Shown here: piece by piece, positions 1 to 7,108 of the stretch | Layout of the letters: each line of letters begins with the position of its first letter | Position numbering within the stretch: position 1 is the stretch's first letter | Assembly (NCBI GenBank): GCA_029068025.1 | Contig: JAIEDJ010000101.1 | Coordinates: 1 to 11,100, forward strand | Length of the DNA: 11,100 bases | Source of the DNA: Oscillospiraceae bacterium | GTDB lineage: Bacteria > Bacillota > Clostridia > Oscillospirales > Ruminococcaceae | Reading direction: 5' to 3' | The notes under the pieces: generated by a model | The model's input: only the letters and a program-made list of their open reading frames with translations | Databases searched by the model: none | What the model was told of the DNA's origin: nothing | Program-made: the position numbers and the translations under genes

Positions 1-20
1 TGAATTACGGTTATATAAAT

Positions 21-32
21 ACGCTGCAGCGT
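21..32. repeat. 12-base perfect palindrome upstream of the metalloprotease gene
   Basis: ACGCTGCAGCGT is fully self-complementary and is followed by TTTT. It could be the remains of a terminator of a gene to the left or a protein-binding site. No convincing sigma-A promoter was seen in bases 1-96, so the promoter of the following gene may lie outside the window or be weak. Confidence 0.35.
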
Positions 33-96
33 TTTAGCATGCCTTATAACTGTATGGTTTTAAAACAATTTACATCTTTAGGAGGTAATCAGACAC

Positions 97-744
97 ATGA
101 AAATCAAAAAAGCCATAGCCTCGGTCATTGCGGCGGTATTTTGCCTTACAATGATCACGGGGACGGCATCGGCACATCCAACCGAGATCAATGCCGGAAA
201 GTTTACCAACAGTTCCAAATTGGATATTCTGATAAGAATACACCCCACAGCAATAACATCCTCGCTCTTGACGTATAATGACGTATACAAATACGGAACC
301 GATTGGAACGGGATCAGCAGCAATGTTAAAATTAATATCCGTGAGGACACTACCGGCATGCCCACGATCGCAAGCGAGGGTCTCGTTTGCGGAGAAGATT
401 TGGGAGAAGGCTATTTTGGCAAAACATCTTATTATAGGGCTAATGGAACACAGGTATATGGTTTTATGGATTATGATTATGTTATCATCAGTATAAACAG
501 TGATCCAAATGCCTTTGATGGTGCAAGAGACAAAAAAGAAGCAGCAAGAAAGACTTATCTTCACGAGATCGGACATGCTCTTAAGCTGACTCACCCAATA
601 ACCCTCAACTATGACGACCATATTTATAACGGGCTGCCTTATGCTGTAATGAACCAAAAGAAACCTATTGTAGACGGCGAATGGATCTCGCCGACAATCA
701 CACCTCACGACAAACAATGTTTAATTGAGAAATGGGGGGCATAA
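97..744 (+). CDS. Secreted metzincin-like (matrixin-type) zinc metalloprotease
   Basis: This is a 215-residue exported protein. Residues 1-26 form a signal peptide: a Lys-rich start, a hydrophobic core, and a likely cut after ASA (residues 24-26) before His27. The zinc motif HEIGHALKLTH (156-166) has metzincin spacing: three His ligands at 156, 160 and 166, and catalytic Glu157. Met185 in the AVMN segment is a good Met-turn candidate. Matrixins usually have Gly at the position of Lys163, so this copy deviates. The length fits a bare catalytic domain with no pro-domain. Two mature-part cysteines (98 and 208) could form a disulfide. The start is fixed by AGGAGG at 80-85. The next gene begins two bases after the stop, so the pair is probably co-transcribed and coupled. 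The protease class is well supported by the motif; the substrate is unknown. Confidence 0.8.
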   Translation: MKIKKAIASVIAAVFCLTMITGTASAHPTEINAGKFTNSSKLDILIRIHPTAITSSLLTYNDVYKYGTDWNGISSNVKINIREDTTGMPTIASEGLVCGEDLGEGYFGKTSYYRANGTQVYGFMDYDYVIISINSDPNAFDGARDKKEAARKTYLHEIGHALKLTHPITLNYDDHIYNGLPYAVMNQKKPIVDGEWISPTITPHDKQCLIEKWGA

Positions 745-746
745 TC

Positions 747-1343
747 ATGAAAAAACTTATTTCTGTTATCGCTGCGCTTATCATGTGCGCTTCGCTTACC
801 GCATGCAACAGCAGCAGTAATAAATTCGCAGGTCTGCAGTTGTTGACTGAAGATGTCGACCGTGGCAGTATCCGTGATCTTGAGGAGCTTGAGCAGAAAT
901 GTGATATAGCTTTTGTCGGTGAATATATGGATGATGGCGTTCAGGAGACAAATTCTATGTACATGGAACAATTTGATACCGATTTTGTTACCAGTGTTTC
1001 AACAACCGCTTCCGTTAAGGTCACACGCGTTCTGCTTGGTGATATAAATGTCGGTGACGAAGTCAAGGTCAAGCTGCGTTACGGCATTGTAAAGGATCAG
1101 CTGATAACCAGCACTGCTTTGACTCCCATGCAGAAGGGTGATGAGTGGGTCTTCTTTCTGAATCTGAGCATGGACGGAACGTTTTATTGGCACTGCTATG
1201 ACAGCGACGGCCGTTATCCGACCAAAAACTCGCCCGGCAATGAGATCATGCCGCTTGCGGAAAGCCCCGAGCTTGGCGTTTACCATAAGGAAGATTTCAA
1301 CGAGAAAATATACAACGAGCTTGTTGAAAAGTACGACATTTGA
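747..1343 (+). CDS. Lipoprotein of unknown function, possibly NTR/TIMP-like fold
   Basis: This is a 198-residue predicted lipoprotein. The lipobox is LTAC at 17-20, so Cys20 would be lipidated and the protein anchored outside the membrane. I chose the ATG at 747 over an in-frame ATG at 732 because the G-run at 734-739 then serves as the ribosome binding site and the lipoprotein signal gets a normal length. Residues 52-60 (CDIAFVGEY), 88-110 (strands around VTRVLLGD) and 130-138 (KGDEWVFFL) follow a pattern I associate with bacterial NTR/TIMP-like beta-barrel proteins. That assignment is from memory of the pattern, not from a search. The gene starts two bases after the metalloprotease stop, which suggests a functional link such as inhibitor, chaperone or substrate-side partner. 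It ends just before an intrinsic terminator. Confidence 0.75.
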   Translation: MKKLISVIAALIMCASLTACNSSSNKFAGLQLLTEDVDRGSIRDLEELEQKCDIAFVGEYMDDGVQETNSMYMEQFDTDFVTSVSTTASVKVTRVLLGDINVGDEVKVKLRYGIVKDQLITSTALTPMQKGDEWVFFLNLSMDGTFYWHCYDSDGRYPTKNSPGNEIMPLAESPELGVYHKEDFNEKIYNELVEKYDI

Positions 1344-1951
1344 TAAAGAAAGAGCCACAGGCATCGACCGCGGCTCTTTTTTTCTCTGTTATCAGAATGA
1401 CACGGACAGTTGATCAGGTGATCATCCACCATTCCGACCGCCTGCATAAACGAATACACTATAGTCGTACCGACAAAGTTGAAGCCGCGCTTTTTCAGAT
1501 CCTTGCTTATCTTATCCGAAAGCGGCGTGTTCGCGGGCATTTCGGAAAGCGTCTTGAAACGGTTGACGATCGGCGTTCCGTTCACATAGCTCCAGATAAA
1601 TTTGTCAAAGCTGCCGTATTCCCTTTGTATCTCAAGAAACGCCTTCGCGTTTCCGACAGCGGCGGTGATCTTGCGGCGGTTGCGGATTATTTTCGCGTTG
1701 CCCATAAGCTCTTCGATCTTGTCCTCGCCGTACTTCGCGATCTTCTCCGCGTCAAAGTTATCGAACGCGCGGCGGAAATCCTCACGCTTTTTCAGCACCG
1801 TTATCCACGACAGTCCCGCCTGCATTCCCTCAAGTATCAGCATTTCAAAAAGCGTTCGGTCGTCGTGAAGCGGAATTCCCCATTCGTTGTCGTGATAGTC
1901 GATATAGATCTGTTCCGTGCCCGCCCATGCGCAGCGCGTCAGCTCAGTCAT
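1280..1951 (-). CDS. tag: DNA-3-methyladenine glycosylase I (Tag), with an abnormal C-terminal run-on
   Basis: Tag removes 3-methyladenine from alkylated DNA as the first step of base excision repair in the cytoplasm. The sequence begins with the family pattern CAWAG followed by YHDNEWG. The four expected zinc ligands are visible: Cys7, His20, His178 and Cys182. Glu41 and Trp49 match the active-site/base-pocket positions of E. coli Tag. The segment FVGTTIVYSFMQAVGMVDDH (159-178) is typical. The start is supported by AAAGGAG at 1961-1967. The family is usually about 185-190 residues; this frame gives 223. Residues after about 189 are unlike Tag, cross the terminator of the convergent operon and overlap the lipoprotein gene by 64 bases. 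A tandem stop TGATAA lies in another frame at 1394-1389 (minus strand), so a small indel near the end may have removed the original stop. Catalytic residues are intact, so activity is likely. Confidence 0.92.
   Translation of the reverse strand: MTELTRCAWAGTEQIYIDYHDNEWGIPLHDDRTLFEMLILEGMQAGLSWITVLKKREDFRRAFDNFDAEKIAKYGEDKIEELMGNAKIIRNRRKITAAVGNAKAFLEIQREYGSFDKFIWSYVNGTPIVNRFKTLSEMPANTPLSDKISKDLKKRGFNFVGTTIVYSFMQAVGMVDDHLINCPCHSDNREKKSRGRCLWLFLYQMSYFSTSSLYIFSLKSSLW
1349..1383 (+). terminator. Intrinsic terminator of the metalloprotease-lipoprotein pair
   Basis: AAAGAGCC (1349-1356) pairs with GGCTCTTT (1372-1379) around a 15-base loop. The T-run extends to 1383. It starts six bases after the lipoprotein stop. 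The 5' A-run makes it usable on the minus strand as well, but the minus-strand tag reading frame passes straight through it. Confidence 0.8.
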
Positions 1952-2024
1952 GCAGCTCCGCTCCTTTCTGTATATTTCATAAAAATACGCTAAAAATACT
2001 TACGGAAAGTGAGGTATTTCCCAT

Positions 2025-2468
2025 ATGGCAAACTTTAAAAACAAGCAAAACGCCGATATTTTAAACAGCGTTTACCGCAACGCTCAAATGGCGTTTGAAT
2101 CAACCTCCGATGTGCTCAAGCACTGCCGCAACAACGCGCTCGGCCGCGAGATCTCCCGGCAGCAGCGGCGCTACAAGACCGTTGCCTCAAGAGCGCGGCG
2201 CGAGCTGGCACGGCTCGGGGAACCCGCGAAGGAAGCGTCTCCGTATGTCAAGTCTATGGCGAAGATGGGGATCGCCATGAAGACCGCCGCAAATCAAAGC
2301 AGCTCAAATCTCGCACAAATAATGCTGCGCGGGACTACTATGGGGATCATAGATATGCAGCGCACTGTCAACCGCTCCCACGCCGCCGATCCGTTCATGC
2401 GCCACAGCGCCGAACGGCTGCTGGAGCGCGAGCAGAACTTCTGCGAGGATCTCAAGAGGTATCTGTGA
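2025..2468 (+). CDS. Small helical protein of unknown function
   Basis: This is a 147-residue soluble protein with no signal peptide or membrane segment. It looks almost entirely alpha-helical: long amphipathic stretches at about 8-35, 40-66, 70-105 and 118-146 suggest a four-helix bundle, roughly like ferritin-like DUF families. I see no convincing ferritin metal-binding ExxH set. It is rich in Arg, Gln and Ala. The ribosome binding site is GTGAGG at 2009-2014. It is divergent from tag across a 73-base gap and ends upstream of a hairpin-rich convergent region. I do not recognise the family, so no function is proposed. Confidence 0.75.
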   Translation: MANFKNKQNADILNSVYRNAQMAFESTSDVLKHCRNNALGREISRQQRRYKTVASRARRELARLGEPAKEASPYVKSMAKMGIAMKTAANQSSSNLAQIMLRGTTMGIIDMQRTVNRSHAADPFMRHSAERLLEREQNFCEDLKRYL

Positions 2469-2540
2469 GAGCCGCCGCGGAATATATCCCCTGCGACATC
2501 GCGGCAGGAACTGGGAAATCGCTGCACACACCCGTAAAAT

Positions 2541-2558
2541 GCGCGGAAAAATCCGCGC
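2541..2558. repeat. Short GC-rich hairpin in the convergent gap
   Basis: GCGCGGA (2541-2547) pairs perfectly with TCCGCGC (2552-2558) around an AAAA loop. It lies between the helical-protein gene and the larger terminator hairpin. A weaker GCCGCG/CGCGGC pairing lies at roughly 2471-2515, so nearly the whole gap can fold. Confidence 0.5.
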
Positions 2559-2568
2559 TGAATAGTCA

Positions 2569-2613
2569 AGCTGACCCCGCGCTTTGATGATCGCGGGGTC
2601 AGCTGCCGTTTTT
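2569..2613 (+). terminator. Strong terminator hairpin sharing the stop codon of the convergent gene
   Basis: AGCTGACCCCGCG (2569-2581) and CGCGGGGTCAGCT (2592-2604) form a perfect 13-bp stem with a 10-base loop. A run of five T follows at 2609-2613, four bases after the stem, so it should end plus-strand transcription from the 2025-2468 gene. On the minus strand the TGA stop of the convergent gene (2601-2599) lies inside the stem and no T-run follows, so termination there would be weaker. Confidence 0.75.
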
Positions 2614-3315
2614 CAGTGAGCGGATGACCTCCAAAGCACGTTCTCTGCACTCTGCCGCCGTCTGCGAATTATTGTAATCTGACAGCGCCGAACGGACATA
2701 TATGATCAGCTCATCGGAAAACCCGGAGTTCGGAAGCAGCTTGCTCACACGAACGCCGTAATTTTTATAAAGCATTTCCTGCGGGAATTCTCCGGAAAGA
2801 TCAACAAAAACGTTCTCCCCATCGGCAGCGCCCTTGTTGCCGTAATCGTAAAACTCCTCATCGGATATAAATATCTGCGAGGTCTCTCTGCGCGACTCAA
2901 AGGTGAATTTCTCGCTCTCGGCGATCTCGTATTGGGTTCCCATGCTGCGCGTTGTCAAATTGATGGCGCGTACCTCTACATATACCTTGCCGTCGCCGTT
3001 GACGTCGGGGCATTTTCCTTCAAGAGCTACCTTAAGCGAGTCTGTGTATTCGGTAAACGAGTGATCATAGGAAACCAGCACAACGCGCATATCCTCCGAG
3101 TCACGGCTTACTATCTGGATCACCAGAAAGACCACAAGCACCGCCGCAAGTCCGCCGATAAGAAGTATCCACTTAAAATAATAGAAAAAATTCTCCACCC
3201 GCGAAAGCGGTCTCATATACTTTTCCTTCGCGGCACGAAAAACGTTGTCCTCGTATCCCTCGGGATTCTGTTTCAGCAAAAGCAGCTCGCGGCGTTCTTT
3301 ATTGTTATCTTCCAT
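2599..3315 (-). CDS. Single-pass membrane protein of unknown function
   Basis: This is a 238-residue protein with a charged cytoplasmic N-terminus (1-45), one strong membrane segment at about 47-69, and a C-terminal domain of about 165 residues probably outside the membrane. There is no cleavable signal peptide. DVNGDGKV at 104-111 resembles the start of a dockerin/EF-hand calcium loop, but the twelfth position is Val rather than Asp/Glu, so calcium binding is doubtful. The start is supported by AAGGAT (minus strand, 3326-3321). It is the next minus-strand gene after lysS, but a 379-base repeat-filled gap separates them, so it may have its own promoter. Its stop lies inside the terminator stem. 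I do not recognise the family. Confidence 0.75.
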   Translation of the reverse strand: MEDNNKERRELLLLKQNPEGYEDNVFRAAKEKYMRPLSRVENFFYYFKWILLIGGLAAVLVVFLVIQIVSRDSEDMRVVLVSYDHSFTEYTDSLKVALEGKCPDVNGDGKVYVEVRAINLTTRSMGTQYEIAESEKFTFESRRETSQIFISDEEFYDYGNKGAADGENVFVDLSGEFPQEMLYKNYGVRVSKLLPNSGFSDELIIYVRSALSDYNNSQTAAECRERALEVIRSLKNGS

Positions 3316-3330
3316 ATTTTATCCTTACTT

Positions 3331-3439
3331 TGTTGATCTTGGATCTATGCCAAGATCTGCATGCCAAACCGGAACACAAGCGCCAAAGCTAAGATCCACA
3401 CGCCAAAAGCGGCACAAATCACCTGCGCCAAGATCAACA
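3331..3439. repeat. TGTTGATCTTGG / CCAAGATCAACA module, copy 1
   Basis: TGTTGATCTTGG (3331-3342) and CCAAGATCAACA (3428-3439) are perfect 12-base inverted copies. GATCTTGG (3335-3342) can also pair locally with CCAAGATC (3350-3357). A further direct copy of CCAAGATCAACA lies at 3596-3607. The internal text (ACACAAGCGCCAAAGCTAAGATC) aligns with the copy at 7109-7179. No credible gene was found here. Confidence 0.7.
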
Positions 3440-3455
3440 TTGTGTGGGTGACTGC

Positions 3456-3557
3456 AAATTTCAAAAAGCAGTCCCGCTCGGCGCAGCGGAACGAAGTGAA
3501 GCGGAGCCGAGCGGGGCTGGCTAGTGCGGCGCTTTGCGCCGCACGTTTTTGAAATTT
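3456..3557. repeat. Three-arm palindromic element A
   Basis: The outer repeat is AAATTTCAAAAA (3456-3467) with TTTTTGAAATTT (3546-3557). Inside are two independent hairpins. Arm 1 pairs 3470-3482 with 3506-3518 (13 bp, one G-T wobble, 23-base loop). Arm 2 pairs GTGCGGCGC (3524-3532) with GCGCCGCAC (3536-3544) around TTT. The whole can fold as a three-way junction. It shares AAATTTCAAAAAGC, GGCTAG and the downstream CCCCTCGTCA with element B at 7197-7261. Confidence 0.8.
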
Positions 3558-3651
3558 TTTTGATAAACAGCCCCTCGTCAACATTTCAAAACCAGCCAAG
3601 ATCAACATTATAAAACCAGCCTAGATCAATGTTTAATAGGTTTATCTACAA

Positions 3652-3692
3652 GCTGCGGCGTTGCCTTACGCGACGCACTTTTTTGAAATTTC
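3652..3692. repeat. Probable half-copy of the palindromic element next to the lysS stop
   Basis: An imperfect hairpin (TGCGGCG with CGCGACGCA, about 3654-3677) is followed by TTTTTTGAAATTTC (3679-3692). This matches the right half of elements A and B (compact arm plus TTTTTGAAATTT). No left AAATTTCAAAA end was found. It begins immediately downstream of the lysS stop on the minus strand. Confidence 0.5.
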
Positions 3693-3694
3693 TT

Positions 3695-5197
3695 TTAAAT
3701 AGGCTTCATTGTCGGGAACAGCAGCACGTCTCTGATGCTTGCTGAATCCGTCAGCAGCATAACCAGTCTGTCGAAGCCGAATCCCAGACCGCCCGTAGGA
3801 GGCAGACCGTATTCCAAAGCCGTGATGAAGTCCTCATCGACTTGAGCGTCGTTGCCGCCTTGAGCACGCTTTGCGGCTACCTGCTTTACAAAACGCTCCT
3901 TCTGATCGATCGGGTCGTTGAGCTCGGAGAACGCGTTGCCGAACTCCATACCGTTGATAAAGTACTCAAAACGCTCCGTAAACGCCGGGAATTCGGGCTT
4001 TCTCTTAGCAAGCGGCGAGTTCTCGACCGGGTAGTCGTAAATTACGGTAGGCTGAATGAGCTTATCTTCAACGAACGCCTCGAAAAACGCGATAAGCACG
4101 TGACCCTTTGTGGAATTCTCATCAAGATCATCTTCCAGCCCCTTTGATTTAGCGCAGGCGCGGGCTTCCTCATCGGTCTTCCAGTCGTTGTAGTCAACGC
4201 CGGCGTATTTCTTCACCGCATCGATCATGGTAAGGCGTTCCCACGGCTTTCCGACAGCTATTTCCTTGCCCTGATATGTTACGGTATCCGTGCCGCATAC
4301 GTTCAGTGTAACGGTGCGGTAAAGATCCTCGATAAGATCCATCATATCAAAGTAATTGATGTAAGCCTGATACATTTCGATAGTGGTAAACTCGGGATTG
4401 TGAGTGGAATCCATTCCCTCATTGCGGAAAATTCTTCCGACCTCGTAAACCTTGTCGAAACCGCCCACTATCAGGCGCTTGAGATACAGCTCCGTCTCGA
4501 TACGCAGATACATATCGATATCCAAAGCGTTGTGATGCGTCTTGAACGGTCTCGCGGCAGCGCCTATCTCAAGCGGCAGCAGTACGGGAGTATCTACCTC
4601 GATATATCCGTGACCGTCTAAGAATTTACGTATCTCGCTTATGATCTTGGAACGCTTTACGAACACGTCCTTTACCTCGGGGTTTGCGATAAGATCAAGG
4701 TAACGCTTTCTGTAACGCTCTTCCTTGTCCTTCAAGCCGTGCCACTTCTCGGGAAGCGGCAGCAGGGACTTTGAAAGCAGCGTGATCTCCTCCGCGTGAA
4801 CCGAGATCTCGCCTGTCTTAGTCTTGAAAACATAGCCCTTAACGCCGATAATATCACCGAGATCCCACTTCTTGAACTCGCCGAACTTATCCTCGCCCAC
4901 TCCGTCAATACGTACATACACCTGCATTCTGTCGGAGCTGTCGCGCACGTCGAAAAAGCTCGCTTTACCCATAATTCTGCGCGACATCATTCTTCCCGCG
5001 ATAAATACGGTCTGATTTTCAAGCTCGTCAAAACGCTCGCGGATCTCGCTGTTATATATCGATACGGGGAACTTTGTTATAGTATAAGGATCCTTTCCGG
5101 CAGCCTTCAGGCCCTCCAGCTTTTCAATGCGGACTCTGTGCTGCTCGTCCAGCTCCTCCTTGGTCATCTCAACAACTTCTTCATTCTCGTTTGCCAT
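3695..5197 (-). CDS. lysS: Lysyl-tRNA synthetase, class II
   Basis: This enzyme charges tRNA-Lys with lysine in the cytoplasm. The protein is 500 residues, the normal length. The N-terminal OB-fold anticodon-binding domain covers about 60-145. The class II catalytic core follows: motif 1 around 185-206, motif 2 around FRNEGMDSTHNPEF (257-270), and motif 3 GLGFGFDRLVMLL (470-482) with Arg477. ARPF and THHNALD (215-226) and ELYLKRLIVGG (236-246) are diagnostic. One deviation is IGA (211-213) where E. coli has GGA; I believe this is a lineage variant. The ATG overlaps the greA stop by one base (TAATG), so the two are translationally coupled; AGGA-type sequence just before it lies inside greA. 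No T-box leader is present, as expected for a downstream operon gene. Confidence 0.97.
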   Translation of the reverse strand: MANENEEVVEMTKEELDEQHRVRIEKLEGLKAAGKDPYTITKFPVSIYNSEIRERFDELENQTVFIAGRMMSRRIMGKASFFDVRDSSDRMQVYVRIDGVGEDKFGEFKKWDLGDIIGVKGYVFKTKTGEISVHAEEITLLSKSLLPLPEKWHGLKDKEERYRKRYLDLIANPEVKDVFVKRSKIISEIRKFLDGHGYIEVDTPVLLPLEIGAAARPFKTHHNALDIDMYLRIETELYLKRLIVGGFDKVYEVGRIFRNEGMDSTHNPEFTTIEMYQAYINYFDMMDLIEDLYRTVTLNVCGTDTVTYQGKEIAVGKPWERLTMIDAVKKYAGVDYNDWKTDEEARACAKSKGLEDDLDENSTKGHVLIAFFEAFVEDKLIQPTVIYDYPVENSPLAKRKPEFPAFTERFEYFINGMEFGNAFSELNDPIDQKERFVKQVAAKRAQGGNDAQVDEDFITALEYGLPPTGGLGFGFDRLVMLLTDSASIRDVLLFPTMKPI

Positions 5198-5685
5198 TAA
5201 TCCTCGTCGTCCTTTCTGATCTCCAGTATTTTGAATCCGATAACGCCGGACGGGGTTTCAACCTCTACCTCGTCGCCTACCTCGTGACCGAGTATAGCCG
5301 AACCGATAGGCGATTCGTCGGACATTTTTCCGCTGCTGATATCAGCTTCCTTAGTGCCTACCATTTTGAATTCCATCTCCTCGTCCATTTCCATATCGAG
5401 GATCTTGACAGTGGTTCCGATGCCGACCTTTTCGGTGGAGATATCGTCGTCGTCAATTATCTGCGCGTGAGCGAGCGTCTGTTCGATCTCGGCTATCCTG
5501 GATTCGATGATACCCTGCTCGTTCTTTGCCTCATCATATTCGCTGTTCTCGGACAAGTCGCCGAATGACAGCGCTACCTTTATCTTTTCCGCGACCTCGC
5601 GGCGGCGCACCGATTTAAGCTCGTTAAGCTCCTCCTTGAGCTTCTGTTCGCCTTTTCTTGTTAAAACAGTAGTAGGTTTGTTCAT
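5197..5685 (-). CDS. greA: Transcription elongation factor GreA
   Basis: GreA enters the RNA polymerase secondary channel and stimulates cleavage of backtracked RNA. The 162-residue length is typical. Residues 1-77 form the antiparallel coiled coil, with the acidic tip GDLSENSEYDEAKNEQ (42-57); Asp43 and Glu46 correspond to the tip acidic residues of E. coli GreA. Residues 83-158 form the C-terminal FKBP-like domain, with SPIGSAILGHEVGDEVEVETP (125-145) as a family hallmark. The start is fixed by GGGGAGGA (minus strand, 5700-5693). It lies 47 bases downstream of the S41 peptidase gene and overlaps lysS by one base. A small GCGGTT/AACCGC hairpin (5704-5718) without a T-run lies before its ribosome binding site. 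Confidence 0.97.
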   Translation of the reverse strand: MNKPTTVLTRKGEQKLKEELNELKSVRRREVAEKIKVALSFGDLSENSEYDEAKNEQGIIESRIAEIEQTLAHAQIIDDDDISTEKVGIGTTVKILDMEMDEEMEFKMVGTKEADISSGKMSDESPIGSAILGHEVGDEVEVETPSGVIGFKILEIRKDDED

Positions 5686-5732
5686 AATAATTTCCTCCCC
5701 ATTGCGGTTATAAACCGCTGTATTTCTTATAA

Positions 5733-6968
5733 TTACTGCTGATTGCTTGACTCCTCCGGCGGCTCGGGAACGGTGATCTCGGGAGTAAGTATTTCGATCG
5801 CTTTTAAAAGCTGCGTGTCGGATTCCTTTGTGAGCTGCCCCGGCGTCGTTCCGGCGGGAAGCTCCACAGCAAAGTCCGGTTTTAATCCAACGCCGTTATA
5901 AGACAAGGATTTCGACGGGATTATCGTCGCCGTTGTAAGAGTGAACGCGCCGCCGTCCGCAAACTCAAACGTACTCTGCATAACTGCCTTTCCGTAGGTC
6001 TGAGTTCCGATAAGTCTTGCCCCCTGCTCATCGCGAAGGGCGACCGCGAAAAGCTCCGCGGCGGAGGCGGTGCCGCCGTCCACCAGAAGCGCTATCGGTA
6101 TATCAAGATGTTCCTCGGAATCGGTCTCGATAAGCGTTCTTCTTGTCTTGTCCGTATACTCCGCCCACGCAACCACTGCCGAGGATATGATCCTGTTGAG
6201 CATAGGCTTCAGCGCCGAGACAAGTCCGCCGCCGTTCTGGCGAACGTCTATTATCAGCGCCTTCGCGCCGCGGGATCTGATATGATCCAATGCGGAGGAA
6301 AACTGATCCGAGGTCTTCGCGTTGAACGTGATGATGCGGATGTACCCTATAGCGTTGTCCAGCATCTCATATGTTACGGACTCTATATCGATCTGCTGAC
6401 GGATAAGCGTCACCGATACCAGTTCTCCGTCACGCACCAGGCGCAGCGAGAGCTTTGTGCCGGTCTCGCCGGAAAGCTGATCCTGCGCTTCCGACGCGGT
6501 CATAGACAGCAGGCTTCTGCTGTTTATTTCGGTGATTACGTCTCCGACTCTGACTCCGTTGGACTCCGCTGAGCCGCCTTTATAGATCCGCGTGATCTTA
6601 AGGTATCCGCTTCCGTCAGGCTCCGCCTCGAAGCCCGCGCCGTTTACAACGCCGTTTGTGGTCTGCTGCTGCTCATAGTATGAGCTTGGGGCTAGATAAT
6701 AAGCATACGGATCGCCGATACCTTTGACATATCCGTCAATTATCGAACCCTGAAGCGCATCATCGTCCACCGAGCTTATATTTATATAGTTGCTTCGGAC
6801 TATCGCGTCCATTTCTTTGAGTTTTTCATAAACGCCCTCAAACTTCTCGCTGCTGGCGATCTTGGAATTATATATATTCAGCGACACCGTCCATGTAAGC
6901 ACAAACGTTATCGCACAGCCAATAGCTATCAGGCTTATTGTTATGCCCAACGATATTTTCTTATTCAC
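5733..6968 (-). CDS. S41 family C-terminal processing peptidase (CtpA/CtpB-like)
   Basis: This is a membrane-anchored serine protease of 411 residues. It has one N-terminal membrane segment or signal anchor (about 8-30), a helical region (40-90), a PDZ domain (about 105-190) and the S41 catalytic domain (200-370). The Ser-Lys pair is visible: Ser302 in GGTASAAEL and Lys327 in TYGKAVMQ, with Gln331 at the usual +4 place. RQNGGG (243-248) replaces the common RNNPGG. The Pro/Glu-rich tail (398-411) looks disordered. The start is GTG at 6968, supported by AAGGAG (minus strand, 6980-6975). It is separated from ftsX by a 386-base repeat region and followed closely by greA. In Firmicutes such proteases process envelope or signalling proteins; the substrate here is unknown. 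Confidence 0.92.
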   Translation of the reverse strand: MNKKISLGITISLIAIGCAITFVLTWTVSLNIYNSKIASSEKFEGVYEKLKEMDAIVRSNYINISSVDDDALQGSIIDGYVKGIGDPYAYYLAPSSYYEQQQTTNGVVNGAGFEAEPDGSGYLKITRIYKGGSAESNGVRVGDVITEINSRSLLSMTASEAQDQLSGETGTKLSLRLVRDGELVSVTLIRQQIDIESVTYEMLDNAIGYIRIITFNAKTSDQFSSALDHIRSRGAKALIIDVRQNGGGLVSALKPMLNRIISSAVVAWAEYTDKTRRTLIETDSEEHLDIPIALLVDGGTASAAELFAVALRDEQGARLIGTQTYGKAVMQSTFEFADGGAFTLTTATIIPSKSLSYNGVGLKPDFAVELPAGTTPGQLTKESDTQLLKAIEILTPEITVPEPPEESSNQQ

Positions 6969-6988
6969 TTTTTACTCCTTATTTTAAA

Positions 6989-7094
6989 GAATTTCAAAAT
7001 TCTCAATTGGCTGCACACTCCGCTCGCAGGCTCGCTCCGTTTAGCAGTCAATTGAGAACCGGTCGAAATTAAAATTTCGACCTTTTTGAAATTC
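6989..7094. repeat. Three-arm palindromic element C
   Basis: The outer repeat is GAATTTCAAAA (6989-6999) with TTTTGAAATTC (7084-7094). Arm 1 pairs TTCTCAATTGGCTG (7000-7013) with CAGTCAATTGAGAA (7045-7058), one G-T wobble, with a loop rich in GCTCG/CTCCG. Arm 2 pairs GGTCGAAATT (7061-7070) with AATTTCGACC (7073-7082) and is followed by TTTTT (7083-7087), so it could act as a plus-strand terminator. The architecture is the same as element A with different arm sequences. It begins 20 bases upstream of the S41 peptidase start. Confidence 0.75.
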
Positions 7095-7108
7095 CTGCAC
7101 CTTTATCA

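Noticed and set aside
1280..1384. Tag C-terminal extension as a new domain
   Set aside because: Its sequence is simply the antisense of the terminator and the 3' end of the lipoprotein gene, so a lost stop is the simpler explanation.
1340..1993. Plus-strand open frame (217 codons) opposite tag
   Set aside because: It starts in the terminator and mirrors tag; Tag zinc ligands and active-site residues on the minus strand show which frame is real.
2902..3003. Dockerin/EF-hand calcium site in the membrane protein
   Set aside because: Only the first half of the loop (DVNGDG) fits, the twelfth ligand is Val, and there is no second copy as in a dockerin.
3345..3608. Minus-strand open frame (87 codons) in the repeat gap, with hydrophobic C-terminal part
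   Set aside because: It lies wholly within inverted repeats and has no supported start; the hydrophobic stretch comes from translated repeat sequence.
3316..3694. CRISPR array, suggested by repeated CCAAGATCAACA
   Set aside because: The repeats are short, irregularly spaced and occur in both orientations, with no cas genes nearby.
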